Of a stretch of 7,451 bases of DNA, positions 1 through 6,577 are shown in pieces; position 1 is the first letter of the stretch, and each line of letters starts with the position of its first letter. The notes below the pieces were generated by a model. It had not been told where the DNA came from. It was given only the letters and a program-made list of their open reading frames with translations, and made no database searches. The translations under genes and the position numbers were made by a program. The stretch comes from Lachnospiraceae bacterium (GTDB lineage Bacteria > Bacillota > Clostridia > Lachnospirales > Lachnospiraceae): the NCBI GenBank assembly GCA_017959525.1, contig JAGDAL010000029.1, positions 1 through 7,451 of the forward strand, written 5' to 3'.

Positions 1-69
1 ACTGGAAATGTAAAATGTTGCAAATACCACAAACGCGTTATTAGAACTGCACAAAAAAACGAAGCGGGA

Positions 70-95
70 TGTGTAACGTTTCCACAATTTTTGTG
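70..95. promoter_or_regulatory. Possible operator: overlapping TGTG/CACA dyads
   Basis: Bases 70-86 form an interrupted dyad, TGTG.AA...TT.CACA. Bases 83-95 form a second one, CACAA-TTT-TTGTG, sharing its CACA with the first. The stretch TGTAACGTTTCCA also resembles a CcpA cre site, but its left half is one base short of the consensus. Symmetry close upstream of a sugar-alcohol operon suggests a regulator site. The regulator is unknown and the call is tentative. Confidence 0.25.
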
Positions 96-134
96 CTAAA
101 TGTCTAGAAAACGAGATTTTTTGGATTTTTAATG

Positions 135-163
135 TTGCATTTTAACGAATTAAGTGGTAACTT
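135..163 (+). promoter_or_regulatory. Candidate sigma-A promoter of the glp operon
   Basis: TTGCAT (135-140) is a good -35 box. It is separated by 17 bases from TAACTT (158-163), a weak -10 box preceded by TGG, so it reads as an extended -10 (TGnTAnnnT). Transcription would start near 170, giving a leader of about 170 bases ahead of glpK with the hairpin starting about 38 bases in. This is inferred from motif matching only. Confidence 0.4.
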
Positions 164-206
164 ATGTCTTGGGGAAAGAATTAATAGGTTGGGGCCGAGG
201 AGAGAT

Positions 207-264
207 GAGAACATGGCTAATGGTACAGATTCATAATCTGTTTTATTAGCTATGTTCTTTTTTT
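207..264 (+). terminator. Leader terminator/attenuator hairpin upstream of glpK
   Basis: The outer arms 208-221 and 245-258 pair almost perfectly, with one G.U at 215/251. The inner arms 225-231 and 235-241 pair perfectly around a CAT loop, with a small internal mismatch between the two parts. A run of seven T (258-264) follows the stem, as in a Rho-independent terminator. It lies between the inferred promoter and glpK, so it would stop transcription before the operon unless relieved. In Bacillus subtilis the glpFK and glpD leaders carry such terminators, relieved by GlpP with glycerol-3-phosphate. The same mechanism here is inference, and glpP is not in the window. Alternatively it ends an upstream gene beyond the left edge. 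Confidence 0.7.
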
Positions 265-293
265 ATTCCGTTTTCTCAAAATCGCATAAATAG

Positions 294-1844
<1,551 letters not shown>

Positions 1845-1886
1845 AAGGGGTTTATTGTTTTTACAAAATATTAAGGGGGTATATTA

Positions 1887-2597
1887 ATGACAGCTTATAT
1901 TGCAGAATTCTTAGGAACTATGATTCTTGTCATCTTAGGTGACGGTGTTTGTTGTAACGTTAGCTTAAATAAGTCAGGCATGAAGGGCGCTGGTCCTGTA
2001 CATATCCTGATTGGTTGGGGAATGGCAGTTATGGTTCCTGCATTTTGCTTTGGTGCACAGTCCGGCGCTCACTTTAACCCGGCTGTAACCATCGGAGTTG
2101 CTATCCGTGGCGGCATGGATTGGGCTTTGGTTCCTGGCTATATCGTAGCTCAGTTGCTTGGCGGTTTTGTAGGTGCAGCAATCTTATTGCTTCTCTACAA
2201 GGATCACATCAAAGCAACCGAAGAAGACGATGTTGTTCGTGGATGCTTCTGTACAGCACCTTCCATTCCTAACGTTGGATTGAACTTCTTATCTGAGTTC
2301 GTAGCTACTTTCCTGTTGGTATTCACACTTGCAGCAATCCCAGGAAACGCTGGTGACTCCGCAGTTAGCTGGATCTTAGTATATGGCGTCATCGTATCTA
2401 TGGGCGCATCCTTCGGTGGATTAACCGGATACGCAATGAACGCAGCAAGAGATTCTGCTCCACGTTTGGCTTACCAGCTTCTTGGACCAAACAAGGGCAA
2501 GAAGAATGCAAACTGGGCATATGGCTGGATTCCGTTGGTAGCACCAATCCTTGGTGGTATCTGCGCATCTCTTGTTTATATGGCAGTATTTGCATAA
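1887..2597 (+). CDS. glpF: Glycerol facilitator (aquaglyceroporin, MIP family)
   Basis: This inner-membrane channel passively admits glycerol, which GlpK then phosphorylates. The 236 residues contain the hydrophobic segments of the six-helix MIP fold with two half-helix re-entrant loops. The first pore motif is canonical, SGAHFNPAVT (59-68, NPA at 64-66). The second reads GYAMNAARD (181-189), so the second NPA is NAA, while R188 of the selectivity filter and D189, a mark of glycerol-conducting members, are kept. The C-terminal WIPLVAPILGG (214-224) is also typical. AAGGGGG (1873-1879) precedes the ATG by 7 bases. It is co-directional with glpK and probably co-transcribed. A polyol or water channel role is possible, but the glp context favours glycerol. 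Confidence 0.96.
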   Translation: MTAYIAEFLGTMILVILGDGVCCNVSLNKSGMKGAGPVHILIGWGMAVMVPAFCFGAQSGAHFNPAVTIGVAIRGGMDWALVPGYIVAQLLGGFVGAAILLLLYKDHIKATEEDDVVRGCFCTAPSIPNVGLNFLSEFVATFLLVFTLAAIPGNAGDSAVSWILVYGVIVSMGASFGGLTGYAMNAARDSAPRLAYQLLGPNKGKKNANWAYGWIPLVAPILGGICASLVYMAVFA

Positions 2598-2614
2598 AAG
2601 AGCATTCGTATAAC

Positions 2615-2658
2615 AAAGGATTGTGGCGGCACTTTTGCTGCCGCCACAGATATCCTTT
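2615..2658 (+). other. Intercistronic GC-rich stem-loop between glpF and the redox genes
   Basis: TGTGGCGGCA (2622-2631) pairs perfectly with TGCCGCCACA (2639-2648) around a 7-base loop. The outer arms AAAGGAT (2615-2621) and ATCCTTT (2652-2658) pair too, leaving GAT bulged at 2649-2651. No T-run follows, so it is not a standard intrinsic terminator. It may be an mRNA-stabilising or processing element that sets the ratio of GlpK/GlpF to the redox proteins, or a partial attenuator. The downstream arm is 5 bases before the AAAGGGG ribosome binding site of the next gene. Confidence 0.6.
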
Positions 2659-2678
2659 ATAAGAAAGGGGTAACAATA

Positions 2679-4133
2679 GTGATTTACGATGTAGTTATCA
2701 TCGGAGCAGGCGTGAGTGGAAGCGCCATTGCCAGAGAGCTTTCCAAGTACAAACTAAACACCGTTGTTTTGGAGAAGTTTGAGGATGTGTGCTCCGGCAC
2801 AAGTAAAGCAAATAGTGCGATCGTTCATGCTGGATTCGATGCAGCTGAAGGATCACTTATGGCAAAACTTAACGTTGAGGGAAATGAGATGATGGGAGAC
2901 CTTGCAAAGGATTTGGATATTCCTTTCAAGCGAAACGGTTCTCTTGTCGTATGTATTCACAAAGAAGAATTACCGGGGTTACAGGATTTGTATAACCGCG
3001 GAATTGCAAACGGAGTTAAGGACTTAAAGATTCTTTCAAAAGAAGAGGTTCTGGCGATGGAGCCGAACCTGTCAGATGATGTGGAAGGAGCATTGTACGC
3101 TCCGACCGGTGGCATTATTTGCCCATTTATGTTGAATATTGCAATGGCAGAAAACGCCAATGTCAATGGTGTAGATTTCCGCTTCAATACCGAAGTGGAA
3201 GGCTTCCGCAAGGAAGGCGATGTATGGGTGGTACGTACCAACAACGGCGAGTATCGCACCCGTTATGTAGTAAACGCAGCCGGTGTTTATGCAGACAACT
3301 TGCATAACATGGTAAGCGCAGACAAGATTCATATTACACCACGCCGTGGAGATTATTGCTTATTGGATAAGGAGATGGGTGCACATGTATCCCATACCAT
3401 TTTCCCACAGCCGACCAAGTTAGGTAAGGGTGTCTTGGTTTCTCCAACCATCCATGGCAACTTAATCGTTGGTCCTACGGCGATAGATATCGAAGACAAA
3501 GAAGGAACTGCTACCACAGCTGAAGGTATCAATGACTTGATCACCAAGGCCGGTATGCATGTGAAAAATTTACCGGTAGGCCGCAAGGTGATTACCAGCT
3601 TTGCAGGCTTACGTGCTCATGAGGATCATCATGAATTCATTATCGGTGAGTGCAAGGACGCTCCGGGATTCATTGATTGCTCCGGTATTGAGTCTCCGGG
3701 TCTGACTTCTTCTCCGGCCATCGGACGTATGGTTGCAGGCATTGTTGTGGATTTGGCAAAGCCTGAGAAGAAGAGCGATTGGGTTGGAACCAGAAAGGGT
3801 ATCACCAATCCAAGCACCCTTTCTCTGGAAGAGAGAAACGCATTAATCAAGGAAAATCCTGCATATGGTCAGATTATCTGCCGTTGCGAGTCCATTTCCG
3901 AAGGTGAGATTTTGGATGCCATTCATCGTCCGTTAGGAGCTCGCTCCTTAGATGGTGTAAAGCGTCGTGTCCGTGCCGGAATGGGACGTTGCCAAGGTGG
4001 TTTCTGTTCTCCACGTGTAATGGAAATTTTGCATCGGGAACTTGGAATTCCGGTAGAGAAGATTACCAAGAGCGGCGGAGAATCCGTAATTGCTCCTGAG
4101 CTTTCCAAGAATCGGAAAGGAGGAGAAGAGTAA
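2679..4133 (+). CDS. GlpA-like FAD-dependent glycerol-3-phosphate dehydrogenase with BFD-type [2Fe-2S] domain
   Basis: This is a probable catalytic subunit oxidising glycerol-3-phosphate to dihydroxyacetone phosphate. The function rests on family and operon context. The N-terminus has the FAD Rossmann motif GAGVSG (9-14), with LEK closing beta-2 (31-33), and continues as a DAO-family oxidoreductase (about 1-365), including the late FAD-contact region IDCSGIESPGLTSSPAIG (332-349). Residues about 398-455 form a Fer2_BFD-type domain: CRC (C401, C403) and CQGGFC (C438, C443), four ligands for a [2Fe-2S] cluster. This is the domain order of E. coli GlpA. At 484 residues it is shorter than E. coli GlpA. 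The start is GTG at 2679, 8 bases after GAAAGGGG; its stop TAA shares one base with the next ATG (TAATG), implying translational coupling. Relatives are often labelled L-2-hydroxyglutarate oxidase, which the context does not favour. Confidence 0.85.
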   Translation: MIYDVVIIGAGVSGSAIARELSKYKLNTVVLEKFEDVCSGTSKANSAIVHAGFDAAEGSLMAKLNVEGNEMMGDLAKDLDIPFKRNGSLVVCIHKEELPGLQDLYNRGIANGVKDLKILSKEEVLAMEPNLSDDVEGALYAPTGGIICPFMLNIAMAENANVNGVDFRFNTEVEGFRKEGDVWVVRTNNGEYRTRYVVNAAGVYADNLHNMVSADKIHITPRRGDYCLLDKEMGAHVSHTIFPQPTKLGKGVLVSPTIHGNLIVGPTAIDIEDKEGTATTAEGINDLITKAGMHVKNLPVGRKVITSFAGLRAHEDHHEFIIGECKDAPGFIDCSGIESPGLTSSPAIGRMVAGIVVDLAKPEKKSDWVGTRKGITNPSTLSLEERNALIKENPAYGQIICRCESISEGEILDAIHRPLGARSLDGVKRRVRAGMGRCQGGFCSPRVMEILHRELGIPVEKITKSGGESVIAPELSKNRKGGEE

Positions 4134-4687
4134 TGCAAAATTATGATATCGTAGTAATCGGTGGTGGCCCGGCCGGTTTGGCAGCTGCTGCAGAAGCAAA
4201 ACGTTCCGGTATTGACAGCATCCTGATCCTTGAGCGTGATCACGAGCTGGGCGGAATTTTAAATCAGTGCATCCACAACGGATTCGGTTTACATACCTTC
4301 AAGGAGGAGTTGACCGGACCGGAGTATGCAAAGCGTTTCATGGACCAGGTTTTTGAGCTTGGCATTGAATACAAGTTAAATACTATGGTTATTGATATTA
4401 CCGATTCCAAGGTAGTCACCGCCATGAATAAAACAGACGGTATGTTCCAAATCCAGGCAAAGGCAGTTATCCTTGCCATGGGTTGTAGAGAGCGTCCGAG
4501 AGGAGCCTTGAACATTCCGGGCTATCGTCCGGCAGGAATCTTTTCCGCAGGTACCGCACAGCGTTTGGTAAACATCGAAGGATATTTACCGGGACGTGAG
4601 GTAGTCATCTTAGGATCCGGTGATATTGGTCTTATTATGGCCCGTCGTATGACATTGGAAGGCGCTAAGGTGAAGGTGGTTGCTTAG
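4133..4687 (+). CDS. N-terminal part of the split FAD/NAD oxidoreductase
   Basis: If the TAG is obeyed, this cistron makes 184 residues: the N-terminal FAD-binding Rossmann unit (GGGPAG at 10-15) and only the first strand, helix and second strand of the NAD(P)-binding insert (GSGDIG at 161-166, ending in KVKVVA). It lacks the C-terminal FAD-contact region, so it is unlikely to work alone. It has a strong ribosome binding site and is coupled to the upstream stop. Alternative reading: the first part of one 420-residue gene. Confidence 0.5.
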   Translation: MQNYDIVVIGGGPAGLAAAAEAKRSGIDSILILERDHELGGILNQCIHNGFGLHTFKEELTGPEYAKRFMDQVFELGIEYKLNTMVIDITDSKVVTAMNKTDGMFQIQAKAVILAMGCRERPRGALNIPGYRPAGIFSAGTAQRLVNIEGYLPGREVVILGSGDIGLIMARRMTLEGAKVKVVA

Positions 4688-4690
4688 TTG

Positions 4691-5395
4691 ATGCCTTATT
4701 CCGGCGGCTTAAAGAGAAATATTGTACAGTGTTTGGATGACTACGGCATTCCGTTGAAGTTGTCCCACACCGTGGTAGATATCGAAGGCAAGGAACGCGT
4801 GACCGGTATTACCATTGCTGAGGTTGGCCCGGATATGAAGCCAATCCCTGGAACCGAAGAATACTATTCCTGCGATACCTTGTTGTTATCCGTTGGTTTA
4901 CTTCCGGAGAACGAACTGTCTAAGATAGCCGGAGTAGAGTTATCAACCATCACATCCGGACCGGTGGTCAATGATGCATTGGAGACCAGTGTGGAGGGAA
5001 TTTTCGCTTGCGGTAATGTACTGCATGTACATGACCTGGTAGATTTCGTATCCCAGGAAGCAGCCAACGCCGGCAAGAACGCAGCGAAGTATGTGAAAGA
5101 AGGAAGAGTGGCTTCCAATAAGGAGATCAAGATCAATGCCGTAGACGGTGTTCGTTATACGGTGCCTTGTACCATTCGTCCGGATCAGATGGATGATACC
5201 GTTACGGTTCGTTTCCGTGTTGGTCAGGTCTTCAAGAACTCTGCAGTTACCATGTATTTCGGTGATGAGCAGGTATTGAAGCGCAAGAAACAGATCATGG
5301 CTCCGGGTGAAATGGAGCAAGTAGTCATTGATAAGAAGAAACTCGCTGAGTATGGTGACATTTCCGATATCACCATTAAGATTGAGTCCGTATAG
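4691..5395 (+). CDS. C-terminal part of the split FAD/NAD oxidoreductase
   Basis: In the same frame as the N-terminal part, this section encodes MPYSGGLKRNIV and onward: the rest of the NAD(P)-binding insert, the return to the FAD domain (FACGNVLHVHDLVDF), and a C-terminal tail of about 80 residues. An independent start is conceivable at ATG 4691, or at TTG 4688 directly after the stop: AAGGTGG (4673-4679, one mismatch to AAGGAGG) lies 8 bases before the TTG and 11 before the ATG. The SD-like bases are also codons of the first part, so this may be chance. The terminal stop is TAG. Confidence 0.45.
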   Translation: MPYSGGLKRNIVQCLDDYGIPLKLSHTVVDIEGKERVTGITIAEVGPDMKPIPGTEEYYSCDTLLLSVGLLPENELSKIAGVELSTITSGPVVNDALETSVEGIFACGNVLHVHDLVDFVSQEAANAGKNAAKYVKEGRVASNKEIKINAVDGVRYTVPCTIRPDQMDDTVTVRFRVGQVFKNSAVTMYFGDEQVLKRKKQIMAPGEMEQVVIDKKKLAEYGDISDITIKIESV

Positions 5396-5410
5396 AAAGG
5401 GGAGCGTACG

Positions 5411-5776
5411 ATGGAAAAAAGACATTTAACCTGCATCGGCTGCCCGATGGGCTGCCAGTTAGAGGTTACCTTAGATAATGGTGTGGTAACCGAGGTGACC
5501 GGCAATACCTGTAAGCGCGGCGATGATTATGCGAGAAAAGAAGTAACCAATCCAACCCGTATTGTAACCTCAACAGTTCCGGTACGTGGAGGAAAAATTG
5601 CCATGGTTTCCTGCAAGACAAAGAGTGATATTCCAAAAGATAAGATCTTTGATTGCATGAAAGAAATCAACAAGGTACGCGTTGATGCGCCTGTCAAAGT
5701 TGGAGATGTAATCTTAAAGGATATCTGCGGAACAGGCGTCGACATAATTGCCACAAAAGATGTGGATATTGCCTAG
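5411..5776 (+). CDS. DUF1667 small cysteine-rich (probable Fe-S) protein of the glp redox module
   Basis: The 121-residue product matches the DUF1667 family from memory of its N-terminal pattern. LTCIGCPMGCQLEV (6-19) and NTCKRGDDYA (32-41) place C8, C11, C15 and C34 in a CxxCxxxC...C arrangement. This resembles the [4Fe-4S] segment of molybdopterin oxidoreductases, so a small electron-carrier subunit is likely. Further cysteines are C68, C82 and C106. No signal peptide or membrane segment is seen, so it should be cytosolic. AAAGGGGAG (5396-5404) lies 6 bases before the ATG and just after the previous stop. As the last operon gene it probably completes a complex with the two flavoproteins, in the position GlpC holds in GlpABC, but it is not GlpC-like. 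The biochemical role is inferred. Confidence 0.85.
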   Translation: MEKRHLTCIGCPMGCQLEVTLDNGVVTEVTGNTCKRGDDYARKEVTNPTRIVTSTVPVRGGKIAMVSCKTKSDIPKDKIFDCMKEINKVRVDAPVKVGDVILKDICGTGVDIIATKDVDIA

Positions 5777-5792
5777 TCTCGCTTTATCCACG

Positions 5793-5826
5793 AAGGACCT
5801 GCCCTCACAGCAGGTCCTTTTTCTTT
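5793..5826 (+). terminator. Rho-independent terminator of the glp operon
   Basis: AAGGACCTGC (5793-5802) pairs perfectly with GCAGGTCCTT (5810-5819) around a 7-base loop. A T-rich tail follows (TTTTT at 5818-5822, then CTTT). It begins 16 bases after the DUF1667 stop codon and separates the operon from sfsA. Confidence 0.9.
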
Positions 5827-5837
5827 GCGACAAAGGA

Positions 5838-5866
5838 TGGACTTTTGCCCGGTAGTTTGAAATAAT
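5838..5866 (+). promoter_or_regulatory. Candidate promoter of sfsA
   Basis: TGGACT (5838-5843, 4 of 6 to TTGACA) and AATAAT (5861-5866, 5 of 6 to TATAAT) are spaced by 17 bases, directly after the operon terminator. The -10 box ends only 9 bases before the sfsA ATG, so a start at the usual distance would fall almost on the start codon. Motif evidence only. Confidence 0.4.
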
Positions 5867-5875
5867 AAAGCCATT

Positions 5876-6547
5876 ATGAAATATACGAAGATCAAACGGG
5901 CAACATTTCGAAACCGTCCCAATCGCTTCCTTGCGGAAGTGGAAGTGGATGGGACAATAGAGATTGTACACGTAAAGAATACCGGTCGTTGCAAGGAATT
6001 GTTATTGCCGGGGGCCGACGTGTGGTTGGATGAACCGGGAAATCCCAACCGAAAGACCCGATATGATCTGGTGGCGGTTAGAAAATCCAACGGCATCCTT
6101 ATTAACATGGATAGCCAGGCACCCAATCAGGTGGCAAAGGAATGGCTCTTAGCACAGGATTATGATACGGTACGTCCGGAGTATACCTTTGGAGATTCCC
6201 GCATTGATTTCTACATGGAACGAGGCGGGGAGCAGTATCTGATGGAAGTAAAGGGCTGTACGTTAGAAGTGGATGGCATCGGATATTTCCCGGATGCTCC
6301 GACGGAACGGGGCATCAAGCATATCCGGGAGCTGATCAAGGCCAAGGAAGCGGGCTATCATGCCATTCTGGCCTTCGTCATCCAAATGGACGGCATAATG
6401 GAAGTGCGACCGAATATCGATACCCATCCGGAGTTTGGCGTTGCTATGGAAGAAGCCAGGGCGGCCGGCGTAGAAGTGTGGTTTTTACACTGTCATGTAG
6501 AACCGGATACGCTAACGGTTGTTGGAAGTAATACAGGAAATAAGTAA
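5876..6547 (+). CDS. sfsA: SfsA family protein (DNA/RNA nuclease SfsA)
   Basis: This 223-residue cytosolic protein has the normal length and pattern of the SfsA family (sugar fermentation stimulation protein), described as a nucleic-acid-binding protein with a nuclease-like fold. The N-terminal half contains RPNRFLAEVEVDG (14-26) and HVKNTGRCKELLLPGA (32-47), the family's most conserved stretch. The C-terminal half has GDSRIDFY (106-113) and LMEVKGCTLE (122-131), giving D111, E124 and K126, a PD-(D/E)xK-like set. DAPTERGIKHI (140-150) is also family-typical. The ATG at 5876 is supported by the usual MKY... beginning; only AAAG precedes it, with no real Shine-Dalgarno, so translation may be leaderless or weak. 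It is separated from the glp operon by a terminator and appears to be an independent unit. The physiological role is poorly defined in the family. Confidence 0.94.
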   Translation: MKYTKIKRATFRNRPNRFLAEVEVDGTIEIVHVKNTGRCKELLLPGADVWLDEPGNPNRKTRYDLVAVRKSNGILINMDSQAPNQVAKEWLLAQDYDTVRPEYTFGDSRIDFYMERGGEQYLMEVKGCTLEVDGIGYFPDAPTERGIKHIRELIKAKEAGYHAILAFVIQMDGIMEVRPNIDTHPEFGVAMEEARAAGVEVWFLHCHVEPDTLTVVGSNTGNK

Positions 6548-6550
6548 GAA

Positions 6551-6577
6551 GAGGCTACCAATGGTAGCCTCATTTTT
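6551..6577 (+). terminator. Intrinsic terminator between convergent sfsA and aroA
   Basis: GAGGCTACC (6551-6559) pairs perfectly with GGTAGCCTC (6563-6571) around the loop AAT, followed by A and TTTTT (6573-6577). It starts 3 bases after the sfsA stop. Read from the other strand, the hairpin directly follows the aroA stop with a weaker T-rich tail (TTCTTACTT), so it may serve both genes. Confidence 0.9.

Larger units (their letters stand above)
4133..5395 (+). pseudogene. NAD(P)/FAD-dependent oxidoreductase gene interrupted by an in-frame TAG
   Basis: Read through the amber codon at 4685-4687, this frame gives one 420-residue pyridine-nucleotide-disulfide-type oxidoreductase, about the length of E. 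coli GlpB (419), though of a different look. The FAD site is GGGPAG (10-15), with LERDHELGG (33-41) after beta-2 and QCIHNGFG (45-52). A second Rossmann motif for NAD(P) is GSGDIG (161-166). A late FAD-binding stretch, EGIFACGNVLHVHD, lies near 299-312. It probably carries electrons between the GlpA-like subunit and NAD(P) or another carrier. The ATG overlaps the previous stop and follows AAAGGAGG (4116-4123). The TAG is codon 185, exactly where the NAD fold's beta-2 normally ends in Glu (VVA-E-LMPYSGG), so GAG to TAG is the likely change. No frameshift or second lesion is seen, so it is a recent mutation, a sequence error, or a working split gene. Confidence 0.75.

Noticed and set aside
29..41. 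CAAACGCGTTATT as a CcpA cre site
   Set aside because: It has too many mismatches at the essential TG and CA ends of the consensus.
14..139. Repeated 9-mer AATGTTGCA at 14-22 and 131-139
   Set aside because: It occurs only twice with no further context; the second copy overlaps the -35 box, and chance is likely in AT-rich DNA.
2957..4243. Several minus-strand open stretches under the GlpA-like gene
   Set aside because: They are shadow frames of a conserved coding gene with composition imposed by the plus strand.
4943..5425. 160-codon minus-strand open stretch opposite the C-terminal flavoprotein part
   Set aside because: It is the longest antisense frame, but the plus strand has clear FAD/NAD motifs here; the antisense product shows no recognisable motif.
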